Origin: Chloroflexota bacterium
GTDB lineage: Bacteria > Chloroflexota > Dehalococcoidia > GIF9 > UBA5629
Reading direction: 5' to 3'
Assembly: GCA_026389675.1 (NCBI GenBank)
Contig: JAPLHJ010000012.1
Span: forward strand, 1-6,222
DNA length: 6,222 bases
Shown here: piece after piece, positions 1 through 6,101 of the stretch
How positions within the stretch are numbered: position 1 is the first letter of the stretch
Layout of the letters: every line of letters starts with the position of its first letter
Program-made: the position numbers and the translations under genes
The notes under the pieces: generated by a model
Databases searched by the model: none
What the model was told of the DNA's origin: nothing
What the model saw: the letters and a program-made list of their open reading frames with translations, nothing else

Positions 1-297
1 AAGGCTCTTATCCTGGCAGCCGCCACCCTGGCAACGGCAGCCGCGGTATGTTTCTGCGGCGCCATCGGCTTCGTCGGCATTATCATCCCGCATGCTGTGA
101 GACTCATACTTGGGCCGGATTACCGTTTGCTATTGCCGTTTTCAGCCCTTGCGGGCGCCGGCTTCCTTATCCTCGCCGATACGGCGGCCAGGACGCTGCT
201 GGCGCCCACCGAGATACCCGTCGGGGTCATTACCGCTTTAATCGGGGCTCCCTTCTTCCTCTACCTGCTGCGACAAAAAAAGAGGGGAATATTCTGA
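1..297 (+). CDS. btuC: Corrinoid/iron-siderophore ABC transporter permease, C-terminal 98 residues (BtuC/FecCD family)
   Basis: The reading frame is open from the first base and ends at TGA 295-297, so only the C-terminal 98 residues of a membrane permease are here. The FecCD/BtuC family imports vitamin B12, cobinamide or iron chelates across the inner membrane together with an ATPase and a binding protein. Seen directly: GFVGIIIPHAVRLILGPDYR at about residues 23-42 of the fragment, the conserved stretch that includes the cytoplasmic loop contacting the ATPase. It is followed by a hydrophobic helix (LLLPFSALAGAGFLILAD) and the family's C-terminal signature PVGVITALIGAPFFLYLL, then a short basic tail RQKKRGIF. 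The ATPase gene starts at the last base of this stop codon (TGATG), so the two are translationally coupled. Assignment to corrinoids rather than iron rests on the cobalamin genes that follow. Family call is firm; substrate is inferred. Confidence 0.9.
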   Translation, partial: KALILAAATLATAAAVCFCGAIGFVGIIIPHAVRLILGPDYRLLLPFSALAGAGFLILADTAARTLLAPTEIPVGVITALIGAPFFLYLLRQKKRGIF

Positions 298-982
298 TGC
301 CGGGTATTGCACTGGTAAATGCCAGTTTCAGATATGGCCGGCAATTGATACTGCGTGATATAAACCTTGAAACGTCCGCGGGTGAATTCTTGGGCATCAT
401 AGGCCCTAACGGCTGTGGCAAGAGCACTCTTCTCAAGGGTATGTCCGGATTGCTCCGGCCTCACCGGGGCTACGTTACTTTGAACGGAGTGAATATAGCG
501 GAAAACAATCATGGTTACACCGCCCGCAATATTGCCCTGGTACCGCAGAATGTAGCGCTGCCGGCGCTGTTTACGGTAATGGATATTGTCCTGATGGGGC
601 GCACCCCGCACCTGAAGCTGCTGCAGTACGAGGGCAAATTGGATATCAGCATAGCCATCGACGCGATGGAAGCAACGCGGACAGTACAGCTCGCGGATAA
701 ACGCATTGACGAACTCTCGGGAGGAGAGAAACAGCGCGTTCTCATTGCGCGCGCGCTGGCGCAACAGGCGGGCATCCTGCTATTAATCTCGCCTCACAAT
801 ATTGCGACCGTATCATCATGCTCAAAGACGGGTATATCTGGAGGCAGGGACATCCGCGGGAGGTATTGGACGCGGCAGCGATTAGGGAAATCTATGGCGT
901 GGATGTCTGTGTATATCCTCACCCGGTAAACAGCCTGCCAACCGCCCTGGTAACACCACGGGACATATCAGGGAGCAACTGA
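297..982 (+). pseudogene. btuD: Corrinoid ABC transporter ATPase (BtuD/FecE type) broken by an internal out-of-frame deletion
   Basis: This should be the ATPase that powers the upstream permease. ATG 297 is chosen because it overlaps the permease stop, has a Shine-Dalgarno AGAGGGG at 281-287, and gives the usual N-terminus. Intact in frame are Walker A GPNGCGKST (residues 36-44), Q-loop VPQ (Q84) and signature LSGGEKQR (140-147), followed by the hydrophobic strand GILLL (to base 785). There the expected DEPT...LD Walker B/D-loop, the next helix and the H-loop HDL are absent. The frame reads unrelated residues to TAA 927-929 (210 residues in all). The true C-terminal part resumes in the next frame (bases 785-982, 65 residues beginning NLASQYCDRIIMLKDG) and ends at TGA 980-982, four bases before cbiB. 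By family comparison about 37-40 codons plus one base are missing. Without the catalytic glutamate and switch histidine the product cannot hydrolyse ATP normally. It is either a true pseudogene or an assembly error. Confidence 0.88.
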
Positions 983-986
983 ATCG

Positions 987-1919
987 ATGATGACCGGACT
1001 TTACATCCTGCTGGGAGCACTGCTGCTGGACTTACTGGCAGGGGAAGCGCCAAACCGTTTTCACCCGGTTGCCTGGTTAGGTAAATTCATATCCTTGCAA
1101 CTCAAATTAGTCCCGGCGGGCGGAAATGTACGCCAGTTCATCTACGGTATGGCGATTGTAATCCTGACCACGACGATGGTTACCGTCCCGCTGTATTTTC
1201 TTGCACAGTATTTACGGAGCTTGAATGCAATTGCTTACATCCTATTTTCAATATACCTGCTGAACAACAACATCTCCCTGCGTGGACTCTGGCAGGCAAT
1301 GCAAAAGGTGAAAACAAGCCTGTCCGGCGGCGATCTGGTAAAGGCACGCTGGCATAGCAACGCATTAGTGAGCAGGAAGACCGAATATCTCTCACGGGGG
1401 CAGGTCATCTCCGCGGCCATCGAATCCTGCGCTGAGAACCTGTGCGACAGCTTCGTTGCCCCGCTTTTTTATTTTGCCGTCTTAGGCCTGCCCGGCGCTA
1501 TAGCCTATCGCGTTGTGAACACGTTAGATGCCATGATAGGCTTTCATGGGAAATGGGAATATACCGGCAAATTCGCGGCACGGCTCGACGATGTCCTCAA
1601 TTTTATACCTGCCCGCCTGAGCGGAGCATTCATCTTCCTGGCCTCGGCAATCTGCAGTGCAGATTTCGCGGATAGCTGGCGAGCCATGCTCGGCCAGCAT
1701 GGTAAAACCGAAAGCCCGAACGCGGGATGGACGATGAGCGCTATGGCGGGCTCACTGGGTATCACGCTGGAGAAACCGGGAGCCTATTGCCTCAACGGCG
1801 GAGGCAGGGAACTGACCTTAACCGCAATAACCCGTTCTCAACAAATACTTGCTGCCGCCGCCGCAATATGGGTACTGATAGTTTCGGGCGTAGAGGTGCT
1901 GATTGGCATTACAGGTTAG
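987..1919 (+). CDS. cbiB: Adenosylcobinamide-phosphate synthase CbiB (integral membrane)
   Basis: CbiB condenses adenosylcobyric acid with (R)-1-amino-2-propanol O-2-phosphate to give adenosylcobinamide phosphate, at the cytoplasmic membrane. The 310 residues match the family's usual length of about 310-320. Seen directly: N-terminal helix followed by PNRFHPVAWLGK (22-33, the family's GDP.N..HPV..IG region, here GEAPNRFHP), hydrophobic segments near 51-76 and 81-92, ESCAENLCDSFVAPLF (146-161), NTLDAMIGF (178-186), ARLDDVLNFIPARL (198-211), PNAGWTMSAMAGSLG (244-258), and a final hydrophobic helix near 287-308. The family's usual RDT and AEN..DG signatures read SRKT and AENLCDSF here, mild departures. 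ATG 987 is preceded by AGGGAG at 970-975; ATG 990 directly after it is an equally possible start. The gene lies 4 bases after the remnant of the ATPase gene and overlaps the next gene by 17 bases. It is called cobD in the Pseudomonas naming scheme. Confidence 0.95.
   Translation: MMTGLYILLGALLLDLLAGEAPNRFHPVAWLGKFISLQLKLVPAGGNVRQFIYGMAIVILTTTMVTVPLYFLAQYLRSLNAIAYILFSIYLLNNNISLRGLWQAMQKVKTSLSGGDLVKARWHSNALVSRKTEYLSRGQVISAAIESCAENLCDSFVAPLFYFAVLGLPGAIAYRVVNTLDAMIGFHGKWEYTGKFAARLDDVLNFIPARLSGAFIFLASAICSADFADSWRAMLGQHGKTESPNAGWTMSAMAGSLGITLEKPGAYCLNGGGRELTLTAITRSQQILAAAAAIWVLIVSGVEVLIGITG
1893..1898 (+). promoter_or_regulatory. Ribosome binding site deciding a TTG start for the CobD-like gene
   Basis: GAGGTG at 1893-1898 lies inside the end of cbiB and is four bases upstream of TTG 1903. 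It is a perfect six-base match to the anti-Shine-Dalgarno sequence. TTG 1903 is the only usual start codon in frame upstream of the conserved HGG motif, so together they support a TTG start overlapping cbiB by 17 bases. Confidence 0.55.
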
Positions 1920-3060
1920 ACCGCATATCGCAAATATCCAGCCTGGCGCGCACGGTGGAATCAACTTCCCTCCGTTGGTGAGACTCGGCGTGACGAGTCC
2001 GCCGCCCACAAAAACGTCATTGCGAGGAGCGCAGCAACGAAGCAATCTATCCCGGCACTCTAAAGAAATACTGGATTTCAGCACCTGCTGTAATCCTTAC
2101 GGCCCGCCCCGGTCAGTCCTGGGGGCCACGGCAAAGAAGGATATCGCGCTTTACCCCGACCCTGACTGCCGCGAATTCATCGACCTGCTTTCAGGCAAGA
2201 TAGGCGCTCCCAAAGAGAACCTGATAGCCACCAGCGGCTCAACCGAATTGCTCAGGCTGGCAGCGCTTGCCTACACAGGACCCGGAGACACGGTTGTCAT
2301 CCCCTCGCCAACCTACGGCGAATATGAGCTCGCCTGCAAAATCGCCAATGCCCGCACTGTAAAATACCAGATGAAGGAACGCGCAGGTTTCCAGCTCGCT
2401 GTCGAGGATTTCATTTCTTTCGCCCGGAAATACAGTCCTTCGGCCATCTTCCTCTGTAATCCCAATAATCCGACCGGCCAGTATCTCGGGTTCAGCGACA
2501 TAACAAAAATTGTATCGTCGTTCCCCGATACACTGATGATCCTGGATGAAGCCTACGTATCTTTTAGCGAAGATGCCTGGGATTCTCTTAAATTGCTGCA
2601 TCATCCCAACATCCTGATCGTGCGCTCCATGACCAAGGACTTCGCGCTGGCCGGTTTGAGGCTGGGCTACGGCATAGCTTGCAAAGAGATAATCAACACG
2701 CTTAAAAAGCTACGTCCTCCCTGGAACGTCAACTCCGCGGCGCAACGGGCGGGCATCGCTGCCCTTGGCAGCTACGGTTATATAAGAAAATGCAACACCC
2801 TGATACACAAATGCAAGAACTATCTTATATCACAATTAGAGTCGCTGGATTACTGGGTGATAGCCACAGACACAAACTTCTTCCTGGTACGCGTGGGCAA
2901 CGCAACTGATTTTCAAAGCAGGCTGCTGGCCATGGGATTCCTGGTCCGTGACTGCTCATCCTTCGGCCTGCCCGGTTATATACGCCTTGCCCCGCGCAGG
3001 ATGCAGGATTGCCGTAGTCTTATTGACGCTATACGATCTATGCGGAGCAGTGGCAAATGA
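1903..3060 (+). CDS. cobD: CobD/HisC-type PLP enzyme, probable threonine-phosphate decarboxylase, with repeat-derived N-terminal insertion
   Basis: A fold-type I PLP enzyme of the histidinol-phosphate aminotransferase superfamily. In a cobalamin cluster it most likely decarboxylates L-threonine O-3-phosphate to aminopropanol phosphate, the substrate of CbiB next door. Seen directly in 385 residues: HGG (17-19) and ILDFS (56-60), the N-terminal signature of the CobD/CobC branch; YPDPDCREF (84-92); NPNNPTG (186-192); DEAY (215-218), whose Asp contacts the PLP ring nitrogen; SMTK with the Schiff-base lysine K245, followed by GLRLGYG; and YIRLAP (R361) for the substrate carboxylate/phosphate end. 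Start TTG 1903 is the only start before HGG. The gap between HGG and ILDFS is 36 residues, against 15 in Salmonella CobD as I recall it. The extra stretch carries a short dispersed repeat (2015-2050) read in frame as TSLRGAQQRSNLS. It overlaps cobQ by four bases (ATGA). A plain HisC role is less likely, given the neighbours. Confidence 0.88.
   Translation: MALQVRPHIANIQPGAHGGINFPPLVRLGVTSPPPTKTSLRGAQQRSNLSRHSKEILDFSTCCNPYGPPRSVLGATAKKDIALYPDPDCREFIDLLSGKIGAPKENLIATSGSTELLRLAALAYTGPGDTVVIPSPTYGEYELACKIANARTVKYQMKERAGFQLAVEDFISFARKYSPSAIFLCNPNNPTGQYLGFSDITKIVSSFPDTLMILDEAYVSFSEDAWDSLKLLHHPNILIVRSMTKDFALAGLRLGYGIACKEIINTLKKLRPPWNVNSAAQRAGIAALGSYGYIRKCNTLIHKCKNYLISQLESLDYWVIATDTNFFLVRVGNATDFQSRLLAMGFLVRDCSSFGLPGYIRLAPRRMQDCRSLIDAIRSMRSSGK
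1982..1999 (+). repeat. Short inverted repeat (6-bp stem, 6-base loop) within cobD
   Basis: GACTCG (1982-1987) and CGAGTC (1994-1999) are perfect reverse complements around the loop GCGTGA. It lies 15 bases before the dispersed repeat at 2015-2050 and falls in the part of cobD that is unusually long. It may be the left part of the same inserted element or just coding sequence (residues RLGVTS); this cannot be decided here. Confidence 0.4.
2015..2050 (+). repeat. Dispersed short palindromic-type repeat inserted in frame in cobD
   Basis: The 36 bases begin CGTCATTGCGAGGAGCG and end CGAAGCAATCTAT. This closely matches, from memory, a short interspersed repeat that occurs in many copies between genes of diverse bacteria (form CGTCATTGCGAGGAGCGnAGCGACGAAGCAATC). 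Its ends are complementary, ATTGC at 2019-2023 with GCAAT at 2042-2046. Here it is inside a coding region, adds no stop codon, and keeps the frame, encoding about residues 38-49 of the CobD-like enzyme. Only one copy is in the window, so repeat status rests on recognition, not on counting. Confidence 0.7.
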
Positions 3061-4583
3061 AGTCACGGACGCTGATGATCCAGGGCACCGCCTCCTCGGC
3101 GGGCAAGAGCATCATGGTGGCAGCGCTATGCCGGATATTGAAGCAGGATGGCTACAGGGTGGCGCCCTTTAAATCTCAAAATATGGCCCTCAATTCCTTC
3201 GTTACTAAGGACGGCGGTGAGATAGGCAGGGCCCAGGCGGTGCAGGCAGCAGCCGCGGGCATCGAACCAACAGTCCACATGAACCCGGTCCTGCTGAAGC
3301 CGCAGGCCGATGCCACATCACAGGTTATCGTACTTGGCAAAGCGCAAAGCGTTGCGGATGCCCCGGATTATTACCGGGATAATCACAAATTGTGGCCGGT
3401 GATCGCGGACTCTCTTACTAAGCTGCGCAATCAATACGAGGTTGTTATCATAGAGGGCGCAGGCAGCCCGGCAGAGGTAAACCTGATGGATAGGGATATC
3501 GCCAATATGCGCATCGCTGAACTGGCAGGGGCCCAGGTTATCCTGGTTGGAGATATAGACCGCGGAGGCGTCTTCGCCTCGATAGTGGGCACCCTGCAAC
3601 TGCTGCCCGGACGCCAGCGTAAAATGGTCAAGGGACTGGTAATCAACAAGTTCCGCGGTGATTTAGCCCTGCTGAAGCCCGGGCTTGATTTCCTGGAAAA
3701 ACGCTGCCGCCGTCCGGTGCTGGGCGTCGTCCCCTATATCAGGGACCTCGCTGTTGCACAGGAGGACTCGGTGTATCTCGACGAAAGGAACTCTCAGGCG
3801 CGCCAGGGATTTCCCGACATCTGCATTATCCGCCTGCCGCATATAGCAAACTACGATGACTTCGACCCGCTGGAAACTTTCTGCAATGTACGTTATACAG
3901 CCTCCGTTGAGAAGCTCGGCGACCCCGACCTGATAATCCTGCCGGGCACCAAGAGCACTATCGCCGACCTGCTGTTTCTTCAGCGGAGCGGGCTGTCGTC
4001 AAAAATAATTGAAATGGCCGGGGCCGGCACCCCGGTCTTCGGCATGTGCGGCGGGTACCAGATGCTGGGACAGAAAATCTACGACCCGGTCAACGCCGAA
4101 TCTGAGATACCGGAAGCAGATGGACTCGGTTTATTAGATATGGAAACGGTCTTTGGCCCTGATAAAATCACCGCGCAGGTAAAGGGCACGGTTGCTGCCG
4201 GTAGCGGGCTGTTAGCGGGAATGAAAGGTGAGGATATCACAGGATATGAGATACATATGGGGAGATGCTCTAAAGAGCCTACTCACAGCGTATTCACGAT
4301 AACGTCAGCCGATAATACTTCAGCCGGCTACCGGGACGGGGGCATAAATCAAGCGGGCACAATATTCGGCAGCTACATACACGGTCTTTTCAGCAATATC
4401 GAGTTCACCCGGAGTATGATTAATAACCTCTGCTCCCTGCGTAACCTGCGTCCGGCAGAGTATGCCACATTAGACAGGGAAAAATCTTATGATAATATAG
4501 CGTCGGTGTTCCGGCAAAGCCTGGACATGGCCAGGATATATAAAATCATCTTTGGAGGCTCGCATGGCAGAAGGACAGTTTGA
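3057..4583 (+). CDS. cobQ: Adenosylcobyric acid synthase (glutamine-hydrolysing), CobQ/CbiP
   Basis: CobQ/CbiP performs four ATP- and glutamine-dependent amidations that turn adenosylcobyrinic acid a,c-diamide into adenosylcobyric acid in the cytoplasm. The 508 residues match the full family length. N-terminal synthetase domain: P-loop-like GTASSAGKS (10-18), QNMALNSF (41-48), GGEIGRAQ (53-60), MNPVLLKP (75-82), EGAGSPAE (133-140), GDIDRGGVFAS (165-175) and NKFRGD (197-202). C-terminal class I glutaminase domain: GMCGGYQMLG with nucleophile Cys331, and GSYIHGLF with catalytic His442. ATG 3057 overlaps the stop of the upstream gene (ATGA), implying coupled translation, and gives the expected N-terminus just before the P-loop. 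Its last 20 bases overlap cobO. No lesion was found. Its presence means the host can act on cobyrinic acid diamide and not only salvage cobinamide. Confidence 0.97.
   Translation: MKSRTLMIQGTASSAGKSIMVAALCRILKQDGYRVAPFKSQNMALNSFVTKDGGEIGRAQAVQAAAAGIEPTVHMNPVLLKPQADATSQVIVLGKAQSVADAPDYYRDNHKLWPVIADSLTKLRNQYEVVIIEGAGSPAEVNLMDRDIANMRIAELAGAQVILVGDIDRGGVFASIVGTLQLLPGRQRKMVKGLVINKFRGDLALLKPGLDFLEKRCRRPVLGVVPYIRDLAVAQEDSVYLDERNSQARQGFPDICIIRLPHIANYDDFDPLETFCNVRYTASVEKLGDPDLIILPGTKSTIADLLFLQRSGLSSKIIEMAGAGTPVFGMCGGYQMLGQKIYDPVNAESEIPEADGLGLLDMETVFGPDKITAQVKGTVAAGSGLLAGMKGEDITGYEIHMGRCSKEPTHSVFTITSADNTSAGYRDGGINQAGTIFGSYIHGLFSNIEFTRSMINNLCSLRNLRPAEYATLDREKSYDNIASVFRQSLDMARIYKIIFGGSHGRRTV
4554..4558 (+). 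promoter_or_regulatory. Ribosome binding site deciding the ATG start of cobO
   Basis: GGAGG at 4554-4558, inside the end of cobQ, is five bases before ATG 4564. It excludes the in-frame TTG at 4552, which overlaps the site itself. Confidence 0.75.
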
Positions 4584-5088
4584 CGGTTTGATACAGGTTT
4601 ACACCGGCGACGGCAAGGGCAAGACAACCGCCGCACTGGGACAGGCCATCAGGGCCTATGGCCAGGGACTGAAGGTCATCCTCATCCAGTTCCTGAAAAG
4701 CCAGGCAGGCGGAGAACATATCTTCGCCGATAAGTTCAAGCTTTTCGAGATAATCCGGTTCGGAAAAGGCGACCTCTTCCAAAAGTCAGAGCAGGAACTG
4801 CTGCAGGAAACGCGGGAAGCCTACGAATTCGCAAAGAAGGCCTTAGTCAGCGGCAAGTATGATTTAGTCGTACTGGATGAGATATTCATCGCTCACTGGA
4901 GGGGCTTTTTAAGCCTGCAGCAGATACTGGACCTGATGCAGATGAAGCCCGGCACCGTTGAACTTATCATGACCGGGCGCAAGGCGCCCCAGGAGGTGGT
5001 GAAACGCGCGGACCTGGTAACCGAGATGCTGGTGATCAAGCACCCCTTTGTAGAGGGAGTTCAGCAGCGCAGGGGCATCGAGTATTGA
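4564..5088 (+). CDS. cobO: Cob(I)yrinic acid a,c-diamide adenosyltransferase (CobO/CobA/BtuR)
   Basis: This enzyme transfers the adenosyl group of ATP to the cobalt of reduced corrinoids, giving the coenzyme form that CobQ and CbiB use. The 174 residues include the P-loop TGDGKGKTTAALG (14-26), QFLK (42-45), Walker B-like LVVLDEI (101-107), TGRKAPQE (137-144), ADLVTEM (149-155), and the C-terminal signature HPF.EG....RGIEY (160-174), where the family usually ends in GIEF/GIEY. It lacks the N-terminal arginine/lysine-rich extension of the longer Salmonella-type proteins, which is common in short forms. ATG 4564 is preferred because GGAGG stands five bases upstream. It overlaps cobQ by 20 bases and ends four bases before cobT. 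The family is the CobA type, not the unrelated PduO or EutT types. It appears intact. Confidence 0.95.
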   Translation: MAEGQFDGLIQVYTGDGKGKTTAALGQAIRAYGQGLKVILIQFLKSQAGGEHIFADKFKLFEIIRFGKGDLFQKSEQELLQETREAYEFAKKALVSGKYDLVVLDEIFIAHWRGFLSLQQILDLMQMKPGTVELIMTGRKAPQEVVKRADLVTEMLVIKHPFVEGVQQRRGIEY

Positions 5089-5092
5089 TCCC

Positions 5093-6088
5093 ATGTTTAT
5101 CGCAATGAATACATTAGATAAAATCATTGAACGGATAAAACCGCTGGACAGCACAGCCATGGAGCAGGCTGTGCAGCGGCAGGACCGGCTGACCAAGCCG
5201 CGCGGCAGCCTGGGCGCGCTGGAAGGGCTCTCCATCCGGATCGCCGGCATAACCGCCGAACCCGTTCCCCGCCTAAAACACAAGGCGATCCTGACCATGG
5301 CCGCCGACCATGGCGTCACGGCCCAGGGGGTAAGCCTTTACCCGGCGGAGGTAACACGCCAGATGGTGCTCAATTTCTTAGCGGGCGGCGCGGCTATCAA
5401 TGTGCTGTCCCGCATGATCGGCGCCCGTGTAATCATCGTGGATATGGGCGTCCGCGGCGGGCTTCCCGCCATTGATGGAATCACCTGCAAAATGATCGAT
5501 TTTGGCACCAAAGACATGTCCACCGGACCGGCCATGACCCGCGAGCAGGCCATGGATTGCCTGGTGGCGGGGACAGAGATAGTTGAACAGGAGATAAAGG
5601 CCGGGCTGGATATATTAGGCACCGGCGATATGGGCATCGGGAATACCACTTCGGCCAGCGCTATTACCGCTGTTGTCACCGGGCAAATGGTATCCGAGAT
5701 AACGGGTAGGGGCACGGGTATCGATGACGCTCAGCTTGCGCACAAAATCAGGATAATCGAGCAGTCGCTGACCGTTAACAAACCTGATCCCGCCGATGCT
5801 ATGGATGTTCTGGCCAAGGTAGGAGGATTTGAGATAGGAGGCCTGGCCGGGGCCATGCTTGCTGCCGCAGCCAACCACATACCGGATATGATAGCCTCCC
5901 ACCTGTCCGCCGAAAAGGGACACGCCGCCTGCCTCAGGCACCTGGGACTGGAACCCTTACTAAACCTCAACCTGAGATTGGGCGAAGGCACAGGGGCGGC
6001 GCTGGGCATTTTCCTGGCCGAGTCTTCGGTCAACCTGCTGCGCGAGATGTCCACTTTTTCAGAGGCGGGCGTTTCTGATATACAATAA
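5093..6088 (+). CDS. cobT: Nicotinate-nucleotide--dimethylbenzimidazole phosphoribosyltransferase CobT, with an apparent internal in-frame deletion
   Basis: CobT makes alpha-ribazole phosphate (or an analogue with another lower base) from nicotinate mononucleotide and the base. It has 331 residues against about 350-356 in typical members. Seen directly: LTKPRGSLGALE (33-44), AADHGVTAQGVSLYP (70-84), LGTGDMGIGNTTSASA (175-190), GRGTGIDD (214-221), VLAKVGGFEIGGLAG (239-253) and LRLGEGTGAA (294-303) with E298, the counterpart of the Salmonella catalytic E317. Between P264 and M266 only one residue is present. Salmonella CobT, as I recall it, has 25 residues there, including the conserved DGF motif and the helix after it; the sequence then resumes as MIASHLSAEKGH. 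The reading frame is kept. Loss of this core strand and helix probably impairs the enzyme. The start is ATG 5093 or ATG 5105 (MNTLDKIIERI); neither has a strong Shine-Dalgarno site, so coupling to cobO is likely. Confidence 0.93.
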   Translation: MFIAMNTLDKIIERIKPLDSTAMEQAVQRQDRLTKPRGSLGALEGLSIRIAGITAEPVPRLKHKAILTMAADHGVTAQGVSLYPAEVTRQMVLNFLAGGAAINVLSRMIGARVIIVDMGVRGGLPAIDGITCKMIDFGTKDMSTGPAMTREQAMDCLVAGTEIVEQEIKAGLDILGTGDMGIGNTTSASAITAVVTGQMVSEITGRGTGIDDAQLAHKIRIIEQSLTVNKPDPADAMDVLAKVGGFEIGGLAGAMLAAAANHIPDMIASHLSAEKGHAACLRHLGLEPLLNLNLRLGEGTGAALGIFLAESSVNLLREMSTFSEAGVSDIQ

Positions 6089-6101
6089 GGGGTACAATCA
6101 G

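Noticed and set aside
48..296. Upstream extension of the ATPase reading frame to an ATG at base 48
   Set aside because: It lies out of frame over the permease gene, its residues resemble no transporter, and ATG 297 has a good ribosome binding site and the expected N-terminus.
930..986. Possible intergenic regulatory gap before cbiB
   Set aside because: The bases to 982 are the displaced C-terminal codons of the ATPase gene, leaving only four noncoding bases.
1818..2084. 88-codon open frame on the - strand across the cbiB/cobD junction
   Set aside because: It is antisense to two real genes and includes the dispersed repeat, which often yields spurious small open frames.
5293..5314. Nine-base direct repeat GACCATGGC in cobT
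   Set aside because: It falls in the conserved codons for TMAADHGV and is explained by coding constraint; no element structure flanks it.
4909..5319. 136-codon open frame on the - strand
   Set aside because: It is antisense to the end of cobO and the start of cobT, both strongly recognised; its translation shows no motif.
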